DNA of 64,000 nucleotides from Antedon mediterranea (lineage: Eukaryota; Echinodermata; Crinoidea; Comatulida; Antedonidae): assembly GCF_964355755.1 (NCBI RefSeq), contig NC_092670.1, positions 26,649,795 to 26,713,794 of the forward strand. Reading direction: 5' to 3'. Positions 11,920-23,900 of this stretch are shown here, piece by piece (the stretch's first letter is position 1; each line of letters opens with the position of its first letter). The notes beneath the pieces are model-generated. The model saw only the letters and a program-made list of their open reading frames with translations. It made no database searches and was not told the DNA's origin. The position numbers were made by a program, and so were the translations under genes.

Positions 11920-14900
11920 ATTGGGAACCTTGATCGGACAAGACTTCCTTTGGGAGCCCCATTCTGGAATAAATTGAAAGTAAAGCTTCCGCAATAGTTG
12001 TGGTTTCAATATTTCTTAATGGCTCAGCCTCCGGATATCTAGTGATGTAATCCACCAACACAAGTATAAATTTGTGTCCTTGCATCGTTATGGGTTTAAT
12101 AGGCCCAACCAAATCGATTCCTACCTTCTGAAATGGTTCTCCAATGACGAGCATATTTCCTAGGGGTCCCTTAGTAACCCTTCCTTAGGCAACGTATGCT
12201 GACAAATGTCACATTATTGGCAATAACACCGAATATCACCCTGCATTCCCGGTCAAAAGAAACATGTTAACATTTAGTTTTAGTTTTTTTACTTCCCATG
12301 TGTCTCCCAACGATAGACTCATGAGCAATTCGAAGAACCTAATTTCTAAACTCTTCTGGGACAATTAATTGTATAATCGAATTTCCCATTTCTGCTTTGG
12401 GCGAAGAAGAATCCGTTTCCATCTACAAGGTATTCAAATTCACCGGAACCTCTATCACGTTTACCCGTTCCCATCAGTTCTCATGTGGGGCATGAATTTT
12501 GTTTAGCTATTAAAACTTCAGGGGTTACTTCATCTATTGGACTCATCAGCCGCAATTTACTAGACCTTGAATAATATAATTATTATATTGGTATCTAATT
12601 TAGGTCTACTCATCATTCCCGTGTGGACATTTTTCCGAAAACAGTCACGAGCAACATGGCCAACACGATTACATATGTAATATCTACAGGGGTTATTATT
12701 GGAAGGATATGGACGTTTTTAGCGTTTCGCGCCTGGGAGTGTCCCTGATACTGTTATACCTATCCCCACCTTTCTCTTTTTCTGTACTAGGTAAAGGTAC
12801 TTGTTGTAGGGCTTTCCATGATCCTTGGGCCTCTGAATACTGATTTATATAACCCGCCATAACATTTGAATCTTTGGGCTTTCTTTCCCTTAAGAAAATT
12901 GTGTGGTCTTTTGAACAACAAGCTAAGAATTGTTCCATAAGCAATAACTCAATAAAACCCTTTATATCTTTAACCTCGGATAGTTCCATCCACCTATTTA
13001 AACAGTTTTTAAGTCTATTCAGAAATTTAATTCCATTTTCTGCCGCTTGTGGCCTTATTTCTCTGAATTTTTTCTAAACTCCTTGGTTGTTACATGATAG
13101 GCCTTCAAGATTACTTACTTTACTTTTTCCTCCGGAGGAAGGAGTGAATATTCAAACATTGTTTCAGCTTTCTCTGCCTCCTTTCTTATTTCTATTTCGG
13201 CCTCTACTCTCTTCCTTTCCTTTCAATTTCTTTTCTCTTTTTTTTTCCTCTCTTATTTCTGCTCTAGATGCCTTTCTCCTCATCTCTCTGATTACTTAAT
13301 TTCACTCTCTCATTTTCTACAAACGCTCTCAATTCTTTTCCGGTTAATTATATTAAGTATTAAGTATACAATAGTACAATAAATGAGTATCTTACTAAAA
13401 ACGGTCAATCTGTATTATTGCTGATGTGTGACACCTCCCTTGTCTATAAGGTTGATGTGAGGTGATTCCAGCAAATCTTATATACGGTAATACACCTGAA
13501 TACTACGCAAATTACCCTTTTTGTTTAATTTGGAATACCCGTCACTTAGAACTGTGACATCCAGTAATTTCACCTATGCAACACTGTAGTACAGTATAAT
13601 AGTGTATACTGTATATATACTTAGATAACAAAATTTTATTTTCTTCAGGCCATAATGGCATAATATTTTTTCTGTGCGCAATATTCCAATGAATGACGTG
13701 CATGTGGCGTTTGTTATGCGGATAACTTACTCAAAGTGAAGATAGTCCAGATCCCTATGTATTTTCGTGTGCAGATCATGGGGAAAGTGTAAACATTGTG
13801 TTTTATGAATATTTGAATCATGCTGGTTATAAAAACCCATGTTGTCAAATTTCTAAAATTCATCTTTGACCTCTGACCTCAATTTGATTGTTTTGACCCA
13901 TTGAAAACAAAATGATCATATCTTTGCAACGCTTTGATTAAATGAAATAATTTTAGTGTCAAATTATTTGGAAGATGCATATTAATATTCGTTCTAATGG
14001 AAAAGTTTGTCCAAAAATGGCTGGAAGTATGATTTTTGGCATATTTAACCTTTGACCTACATATCATATAACTCCGTAACTAATAGTTGGACACATTTTA
14101 AATAAGGCTCAAATTAATCTGAAGGTATATGTTTCTATTCAGTCTAATAAGAACTTTTTCAAGAAAATGACCGGAAATATTTTTATTGACCTTTGACCTG
14201 TACTGGTAGTACATATTTCTATAATCTCAAAAACTATTGGCCGTAAAATGGTTGTTTTTGTGAAATGGTTCGAAAAATTTACATTTATATGTTGTATAAT
14301 AACAACATTTTATAGAAATGTAAAAGAATTCTATTTAGGGTGTGTAGAAAGCGACGACCTCGAATTGGACGACCCCAACGACCCGGGCGACCTCGAATTG
14401 AACGACCTCAAATTGAACGACCCATAACACGAAACCGACGACCCCTATAGCCTAGCCTAGCCTAGGCCTAAGTGTGGTATAACATCCCGAAGCCGAACAT
14501 AGCCAAAGATCTTTAAACTATACCTTATTATATAATACTCGCAAGCAAGCAATTGATTGAAAAAATACAGAAATATCGCCATTTGATACTGATTGTGTCG
14601 ACACGAACAAACGAAAAGATATGGAACGCCAAGAGTGCATCATTAAAACTGCATTCGACATATTAAAAATAAATTAAAAAGAAATAAATATTATACAATA
14701 CATGGTTAAACCATGGACGTATAATTACATCTCGTCTTCTTATAACGAACACTATAGGCCTACCAAGCAGCGTAACATGTGCATGGGGGGATATGACCGG
14801 TTGGGCCGCCGACAAGTTGAGCCGCCGGTAATTTCTATGAAACGGCCAGTGCGTCTTTTACGACATTTCGCGTAGTGATAGAGTGGTGTCCTAGTAGGCC

Positions 14901-17900
14901 CTACATAAGTTCATGGTCTTTAGGTTTATTGTGTCATGAAAATAAATAATAATTACATACTACAATCTTGTTGGTTTGAAACAGCAAAGGAAAGTAGTCA
15001 TATTTAATAATTTAATTGTTTTTAATCTTTCAAGGTAAAAATGCATTGCACTCCATAATATTTTTCTCGCGTGTATGCCTACCACGTAAAATCACGTTGT
15101 CTCTCAGGACTAATAGAGTATTGATATTCTTCGAATGAGGTTAAATAATTATTATTTTTTATTTACTATCTTTTAATATCATATTTAATTGAATTTTACA
15201 ATGTTAATACACAAAATATTTTACTAAAAAACGGTGATTTTATGCAATTATTTTACATCAACTGCCGCCTGAGGGGGCAACATGTTTACGTCATTTTTGG
15301 CTAAAAACGATCATTTTCGGTCATGTTTTAGGCCTTATATTTTGGAATTTACAAGTCAGATATTCATAATTATTTCTCTTTAATTATAATATTTAATAAT
15401 ATATACTAAAAACCGTGATATATAAACTTTGGAATATACATCGTTATATCTAATAATTAATATAAATAGAACTTCTATTAAATAGAAACGAGCACCGGCG
15501 AAAGTAAGCATTTGGCGTTTCATAGAAAATAACGTTTTTCTGGCGGCGCCTCACTTGTCGGCGGCTCAACTTGGCCTAATCCTGCATGGGGAGGGCCATA
15601 AGAAAGCTTTACATTTCACACATGCATTGTATACGGTCAAACCATGGAGGTATAAAAATATTTTTACCAAACCATGGAGCTGGTCAAACCATGGAGGTAA
15701 AATCTATTTTATACCTCCATGGTCAAACCTTACCTGCCGCTGAAAAAGGGGCCTGGTTTGCCATGTTTATGATATTTCGTGTGCTAATCGAGTCGAATGC
15801 AGTTTTAATGATGCACTCTTGGCGTTCCATATCTGTTCGTTTGTTCGTGTCGACACATTCAGTATCAAATGGCGATATTTCTGTATTTTTTCAATCAATT
15901 GCTTGCTTGCGAGTATTATATACGGTATGGTTTAAAGATCTTTGGTTATGTTCGGCTTCGGGATGTTATATCATACTTAGGCCTAGGCTAGGCTAGGCTA
16001 TTATAGGGGTCGTCGGTTTCGTGTTATGGGTCGTCCAATTCTAGGTCGTCCAATTCGAGGTCGCCCGGGTCGTTGGGGTCGTCCAATTCGAGGTCGTCGC
16101 TTTCTACACACCCATTCTATTTATGATCACTGACTTTGTAATTTATTAACATCACTAACATTTGTTATCTATATATAAATTATGGTTAATTCTGACATAG
16201 GCGAGCACAATGCAAAAACTTCAGTACAAATCTCCGCCTTGGATACCTACCTTATCTATCCGAGATGTACCGCGAAACGTAGATTTGATAACATTAGTGT
16301 GCACGCCGACGCTATTGTTCCATATTTATATCTTAGGAAGATATTATAAAGAGTTTTTTAACAACATTTATGATTTCAACATTGGATTTTCCTCTCAATT
16401 TCAATTCTTCCCGGTCAAAGTAATTTCCGGGTTTAAGATAAGTTCACCTTAGTTTCAAATATTTTCTCTCTTTTATACACAAGGGAGCAGTTAAAATAAT
16501 AGATTTGACCCTAAAGGTGACTGGAAACAGGCACTTTCCATCAATCAATACAGTGTCCCTTTGGAAGACGAAAAAAAAATTGGCCATTAATCATAGCCAT
16601 TTCAGTTTTTTGTTTATTTTAAAACATACCACACGTGTGTGAAGGTACAGTAGTTAAATAATAGGAATTATACTGCAAATTAATAAAGATCAAATTAAAT
16701 ATACGCCATAAAGAATCAGAATATATTGTGGGGAATAGTATTATAAAATTACATAGGGAGATTTGTTAAGACATTTTTCGAGTGAAATCCCGATAGCTGA
16801 GTTTTATTGAGTAAGCTTGCAGGAATAACTGTAGGCTATCTTCCTGTGTCCCGTTAGGACCGAGATGTCTGCCCATGTTGCAAGCCGTAATGTCTTCTTT
16901 CTTGGGCCCACTCTGTCACGGCAGTTAGTTTCAAAAGATGATTAAATTAAATAATGTATTAATAATTATTAGGATGGTATTCATTTGAATAAACGCCTCT
17001 CCAATAAAACATCACTTTGAATAATAACCCCCCCCCCCCCCCCCACACAACCCAACTATCTAATAAACGTCCATTCACATATTTATAATAACACAATTAT
17101 ACTATTTGTAGTAGAATTCACCGCACTGTTATCTGCAATTTACCAAGCATTTGTTATTCTTTTTTACCACTTTTCATATCTATGAGAGGATTTCATTTGA
17201 TTATAAATGTTACCATATTATTAGAACTAAAAAATTTAACATATATCCCTCGAATAAGCACCTCCCTCAAATGACCTCCGCCTCCCCAAAGGGCCCTACC
17301 AAACAATAAAAACTATACTTTAAAATGTTATTAACCATCTAAAACACTGTGAAACAAAGTAGTTCAGTTTTACGAATGTCAAGCATTTTCAATAATGGTA
17401 ACCGACAGAAAATGTATAAGGAGAACATTATCATTCCGAGAACCATCGTCTACACTTCCTAGAGGGGGAGCGAGCGAAGCGAGCTCACCCTCTAGTAATA
17501 TTAAAATGTGTTATATTTGCTGATTTTAAGCACTTCACATGAATTTATCAGAATTATGTGTATTTAATATAAAGTTGTTTTTTTTTATATAAAGAAAATT
17601 TAATTTTCAAATTAATATGGCTAAAACTTAATAAGATACATGCAAAAAGTGTATTTTTACTTGTGTGAACAGCCCCCCCAATCTTCATTTTTTCCCCAAA
17701 AATACCACATTTTTATGTGTTTTCCTGAACTTAACAGGTTATAACTTTGTTTTAAAGACTTTTTACAGTAACCTGTAATTTACATACCACTTTTATAATG
17801 TACTAGGTCAGTTTCTGAAAAAGTTGTGAAAAATATTCCGATAGCTTGATATTTTTGTTGAGGTTATTACATGATGCACATCAAAAAAAATATTTTAATT

Positions 17901-20900
17901 TTGAGCTAAAAGTCCATCTTTTTGGTTTAATAAAAGCTATCTAGCAGATATTAATACACAAAATTCATATTTTATTGGATAGATATTATGATTATCTTTC
18001 CAATAAAATATGCGGTTTGTGTAAGAATGGCTGTACAAGATTGTTTGTACTGGACCAAAAAGATGTATTTTTAGCACAAAATCAAAATCTTTTTAGCATG
18101 CACCATGTATAACCTCAGGAAAAATATCAAGCTATAAAAATATTGTTTTCATTTTATCTCAGAAACTTACTTAGTATATGTTAGAAGGTGTATGTAAGTT
18201 ACACGTCACTGACAACAAATCTTTTAAAAAGTTACAACCAGCTAAGTTTATGAAACCACATGAAAATGTGGTATTTTTTTGGAAAAAAAATGAAGATTGA
18301 GGGTGCTGTTCAGGGTAGTAACAAAGTGCGAGGCAGCGAGGCACGCGAGGCAGGGAAGGCATGCGAGGCAAGTCAGAAATTTATGCGAGGCATCGTTTTA
18401 CCATCATCAAAAAATGCGAGGCATCATTTTATCATTTCTCAAAATTGCAAGGCAAGAAATCACCGAAATTGAAGTAGCCTAGTAGGCCTAGGCCCGCTAG
18501 GCTAGTTTCCTTTTGCACCTGCCTTGTAATTTAACCAAGGCTTTATCCTGAATACCACAGCTTAGAATTAGTAGGCCTACTTTAATGAAGAAAAATCACA
18601 TAAAAGTAACAATAAATCCATTAAATTGGTGATTTTACAGACGTTGTTTTTCTCGCATTTCGCACACTCAATGTTCAATATTTTAGTTTCTATGGAACGC
18701 CAAAAGAGCAAAATTAATTAGAGGGCTAAAAACTCTGTGGAATCCATTTATATTTAACGCATTATTTGGTGAAAATCAAGTACAATTTCAATAGATTTTG
18801 TCACTGTCAGTAAGGAAAAATGTTACTGTTGATAATGTACACGGTTTCGTTAACCTTTTAAAGAATAAAATAGAAAAATTCATCATAATATCCTTAGTAG
18901 GATGTCCTAGGTCTAGACTAGGTAGTGATGTTGATTTAGGATCGATTATTATTCTTTGAAAACAGAAAAGTATCAGCAGTAACATATTACAACATTTTTA
19001 TTGACAAATTAACAAATATATTGAAATAAAACGTGTTTTTCACCAATAAATGCATGAGAAATTGACGCATTCCACTGAGTTTTAGTCCTCTATTATCGTT
19101 GCTCTTTTGGCGCTCCATAGAAACAAAAATATTGAACATTGAATAAGTGAAATTCGCGAACAGTGTGCGAGAAACACGCCTGTAAAATCATTAATTTAAG
19201 GATTTATTTGTTACTTTTTATGTGATTCTTTCATTAAAGTACTCATGAGGTATACTCCTAAGGTGTGGTATTCACACGATAAAGTTAGTTATCAAATTTG
19301 GAGTAAAAATATAAGCGAAGGAAACTAGCGCCAGGTTTATTAGTACGTACATGGACAACAATAAATAAAAATCGTTCGTAATATACCTAGCTTACTAAAA
19401 CAGGAATAGTGTATCATTATTAAATATTACACCAATTATTATTTTATCAAAATTGATTAAACTATTTTCTACATAGGCCTTTATCTAGGTTGGGGCTAAG
19501 CATATTAGCTAAAGTTTAATTTTAGGCCTAGTATTACAATTGTCGGACGTAAGTCTTTTTTCACACGCGCTCCAGAATTCTGTCGCAATTTTTTTCTTTG
19601 CGGCATGTTATTGGATCGGCATATCAGTTACCTTTTATTCACCGCCAGTTATTGAACTTGTCCTGGCAATCGCTGTTCACCTTATTTGCGAGAGAGGTAC
19701 ACGTGTTGTTCCTAGAGAATGGAATGTCAAAAATGTCTTTGGCACGCCGCTCAGAGAGAAGTCTGTGCGTTGCTGCTGAAACCACGTGCTATAGGAGGGG
19801 AATGCACCACAATCCTCTGAGCTGAGGGCTGAATCATTCCGCTACCTGCTAAATAGTAAAGAGGGATTTTCCATCTCTCGGGTCTACCGGATCTAGGCGC
19901 AGGGGTGTGACAAAATATTATTTTCACTCTGCTATGTTCGAGAGACATGTGAGTGAACACGCTCGAAATGCCAACAAACATTGCAGTCATTTGATGAGTG
20001 TGTCGCTATAACAATTATTGTTTATCGAAAGTTGAAGACTGTCGTTCAGATTTTTGAACCGTAGTTTGGGCACTTTTGTAAAAGTAAAATTTGACACGAT
20101 ATGACTTGAATGAAAAAACAATCGTTACATAAAAATATACAACATGATGAGTGTATACACGAATCTATTTAGATACGCTTGTATCGATTGATTATTAGGC
20201 CTATAATATAGCATAATAGCACGTTAAGATATGCCTCGCACCTTTTTGAAATTGTAAACTATATGCCTCGCATGCCTCGCACTTTTGGAAATGATAAAAT
20301 GATGCCTTGCACAAATATTTGGCATGCCGCGCGTGCCTCGCTGCCTCGCACTTTGTCAACACTCTGCTGTTCACATAAGTAAAAATACACTTTTTTGCCT
20401 GTATCTAATTAAGTTTTAGCCATAATAATTTGAAAATAGTCTTATTTGATAGACAATTAAATTTTCTTTATATAAAAAAAATAAATTTTATATTAAATAC
20501 ACATATTTTCTGATAAATTCATGTGAAGTGCTTAAAATCAGCAAATATGACACATTTTAATATTATAACAAATGCTAGTGATGTTAATAAATTACAAAGT
20601 TAGTGATCATAAATAGAATTCTTTTACACTTCTATAAAATTTTGTTATTATACAACATATAAATGTAAATTTTTCGAACCATTTCACAAAAACAACCATT
20701 TTACGGTCAATAGTTTTTGAGATTATAGAAATATGTACTACCAGTACAAAGGTCAATAAAAATATTTCGGGTCATTTTCTTGAAAAAGTTCTTATTAGAC
20801 TGAATAGAAACATATACCTCCAGATTAATTTGAGCCCTATTTAAAGTTTGTCCAACTATTAGTTACGGAGTTATATGATATTTAGGTCAAAGGTTAAATA

Positions 20901-23900
20901 TGCCAAAAATCATACTTCCAGCCATTTTTGGACAAACTTTTCCATTAGAACGAATATTAATATGCATCTTCCAAATAATTTGACACTAAAATTATTTCAT
21001 TTAATCAAAGCGTTGCAAAGATATGATCATTTTGTTTTCAATGGGTCAAAACAATCAAATTGAGGTCAGAGGTCAAAGATGAATTTTAGAAATTTGACAA
21101 CATGGGTTTTTATAACCAGCATGATTCAAATATTCATAAAACACAATGTTTACACTTTCCCCATGATCTGCACACGAAGGCACTTTTTTTGACATAGGGA
21201 TCTGGACTAAGAGTTCAAACCTAGTTCTTTGTTTGTGACCCTTTTTTGTGCGTCGCGTTTTTCTAAAATGTGTAAACCTAACATTTCATAACTTTGTCAA
21301 CATATTGGCATTCACATGAAGTTTCACCTCTTTTTTTTTTACGTCAGAGCTGTGCAATATGATTTACGCTCGATTTTAGGAATTTCAATGATTGATCATA
21401 GATTAAAAACTATAAAAGTCATTAAATTTAATTCATGCCAAGGGTCAAGTTTATGTGGAAAAAACGTGTGTTTCACACAATCTTATCTCTTGCACGTACA
21501 TGAATTTTAAATTTTAAAATGTGCACAATTAATTTCTAATCAACATTCTATACGTTTTTTTACCATTTAAAAATTATTTTTGTTTGTGTTGCTTGCGCGC
21601 ATTTTTGCACACAGTGCATAGAGTAGAAAAACCAATTTTGCAATTACTTTTTGTTCTGTATACTTTCTGTGATAAATTTCATTCATTTTTATAAACTTTA
21701 GTTGCAAAGTAACTATGCACGTGCACGTTAAACTTGAAAATGTGTGCAATAAAAAATGGCTAATTTAATGTGAATGCGAAAAAACATGCCTATTTTGAAT
21801 CTATCATAGCTCCTCAGGAGGGATGTTTTTTTTTTTACTTATTAAGAAAGCTGATGAGTTGTAGATATGAATTCATGTAACATTTTTGCTTGACTAGAGT
21901 TGTGACATCATCATAATGGCCACGCAAATTTTAAAAATATTTGTTTTTTCTCTTTTGTACTAGTTAAGTGAACTTAATAGAGTTCTATCTTGCTTATTTG
22001 AACCCCAATCTTTCCCATATTTTGATATTTTCTTACATACATGCACGAGGCGTTTGTTGTGTGGATAAACTGACTTCTCACTTTGACGAGTTCAAATCTA
22101 GTTTGTGATTAGTTCTACTTCATAAAATCTGGACACTTAATTCTTTTTACCATATTTAAATTCAACAAATTCGTTCATTTTCTTTTCATATTTTGAATTA
22201 AATTAATTTTTTATTTTTAACATTTAATTGATGTTTTCAGGTGTTTGACACCAAAGCAAGATAATAGACCAGATATTATAGGAGTTGCAAGTGCAATTTC
22301 TGAAGAAATAATGGTGCACATGGACATGCTAAATAATAAACACATTGGTTTAGAGAAGAAGCTTGCCAGGGAAAAGAAACGTACACACAAGTAAGAATAA
22401 ATTGGTTATCCGCACTTGGCGGATAACCCCTTGTTATTGTCACAATCTTTTTTTTTCGATTTTCTTCTTTCTTTCCACAAATTTTGTTCGCAGCGTATCT
22501 CTAATTCTGGCAAACATAAGATTGTATAACTTTGTCATAAGATTGACCTGTAGCTGCAGATGTGCAAGAAACTTCGTTTTATGATTTTAGAGTTGCACAA
22601 CGTGACTTACGCACGATTTTATGAATTTCAATGATTGATCATAGATTAAAAACCAAAAATCATTTTGTATTGAAACTTGGTAAAGTCATATCAAGGGCAA
22701 ACTTTTAAAATGCGTAAAATCAATTTCTAATCAACTTTCTACGCGTTTCATGTCATTTCGAGCATGTAAAAAATTCCCACGAGCACGCGAATTTTTATAA
22801 ACAGTCATAAATTCTAAACTACATGGTGAAGTTTTTTTTTTTCGGGACCCCTCAGGATACAAACCTCCTGGTTTAGAGGGTTATCCTTTGCTCCTACTCG
22901 TTTTTTGTTGTTGTCTTTGTTCTGATTTTGTTGATTGTTAAGTCTGCGACTTTTGATGTATATATATATATTTCTGTACCACTGTTATTTTTATATGAGC
23001 AAGAAATAAAAACGGAAGTGGAAGTTGATGAGTTGTAGATATAGAATCATGCATCGATATGGCTAACCGGACATTGTGACGTCATCGTATGGCCACTCGA
23101 ATATGAAATAGAGGATTTTTGTCTCTTTCGTCATAGCTCATCACATTTAATAGAGTGCATCTCCACTTATCCGTATTCCATTTCCCCCCATTTTTTTATA
23201 TTGTCTAGGCCAATCAATTATCTTTCGCATGATATACCATTTTTAAAAGTGTGATGACGTCACTATTTCCAAAAGCGTCAATAACTTTGGTCACTTATTT
23301 TCACGTATTCTGCACTGTATGTAGTACGTATACAATATATAGTGTAACTGTATATACTTAGACGTGACACAAAATAGAGAGCAAACTAACATTTTTTAAT
23401 GGCATAATCGTTTTTCTGTGCGCAATATTCTAACGTATGACGTACACGTGGTTTTTGAGCTGCGGATAACCTAACTCGTCCGTAGTGACGAGTTCAAATC
23501 TAGTTATATTTGAAGTTCATATAGTAATTTATTTAAATTTTATTCTTATTTATACATACATAAAATACGAACTCAAATGTTATTACTATTCAAAAAATGA
23601 TTCTCTATGGAGAAAGTTCTGGACTTCAGTTTGAATTAAGTAAATTGCATACTAATAATTCCATTAGCCTTGTTAGAGTTAATTGGTGATATATATGTTC
23701 TTAAGATAATTCCTAAATCCATCTTTTTAGGTTGATTGCATTTTTTAGGCAAGTTCAGGACCTACAGTACAGTACAAAAATAATTATTAAAGCTATTACA
23801 GAATGATTATGTCATTGCATTCCGCATCATTTTTTCACTTAATTTGTAATGGTTTGGGAAGTAAGGATGAGTGAGTTTGTTTAATTAATAAGAATTTAAT

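Larger units (their letters stand above)
14338..16113. mobile_element. Long-TIR foldback element H with 10-bp target duplication
   Basis: The termini GGGTGTGTAGAAAGCGACG and their reverse complement open inverted arms of roughly 330 bp (14338-14665, 15787-16113) rich in GACGACC words. It is flanked by ATTCTATTTA at 14328-14337 and 16114-16123. The other arm of element K keeps the uninterrupted site with one copy of this decamer at 20610-20619 (reverse strand). Long inverted repeats and a 9-11 bp duplication are typical of Mutator-like elements. No transposase is inside; the core holds further nested inverted repeats. Confidence 0.75.
13743..21209. mobile_element. Palindromic foldback element K (two 1.1-kb inverted arms, interrupted three times)
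   Basis: The left terminus TAGTCCAGATCCCTATGT (13743) is the reverse complement of the right terminus at 21209. Left arm pieces: 13743-14337, 16124-16167 and 17496-17980. Right arm pieces: 17998-18312 and 20374-21209. The centre is a loop of about 17 bp at 17981-17997. Without insertions it is about 2.3 kb and folds end to end. It is flanked by AGA on both sides (13740-13742, 21210-21212), a 3-bp duplication that restores the host repeat if one copy is removed. The arms carry mirrored open frames that code for nothing recognisable. Non-autonomous; the transposase family is unknown. Confidence 0.75.
10164..21229 (-). mobile_element. Helentron-like repeat, copy 2, split by nested insertions
   Basis: The 3' hairpin is at 10164-10188: arms AGTTATCCGC and GCGGATAACT around ACTCA. 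The family body follows (10363-10430, TTGATCATAGACTGAAAAT, shared with 21390 and 22630). It resumes around 13640-13742 with the tag GCGGATAACT at 13718-13727, then the palindromic insert 13743-21209, and the last bases AGAGTTCAAACCTAG at 21210-21224. The tag on the 5' side matches this copy's own hairpin 10/10, including the leading A where copy 4 has G. A LINE and a Ty3/gypsy remnant also lie within. Confidence 0.55.

Noticed and set aside
13879-14067. 62-codon frame found twice as near-identical inverted copies (also 20875-21063)
   Set aside because: It is the two arms of palindrome K. The protein has no known pattern, and identity reflects the repeat rather than coding.
19540-19990. Three overlapping frames of 75-79 codons
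   Set aside because: Mutually overlapping on both strands with no family match; kept only as an unexplained segment of foldback J.
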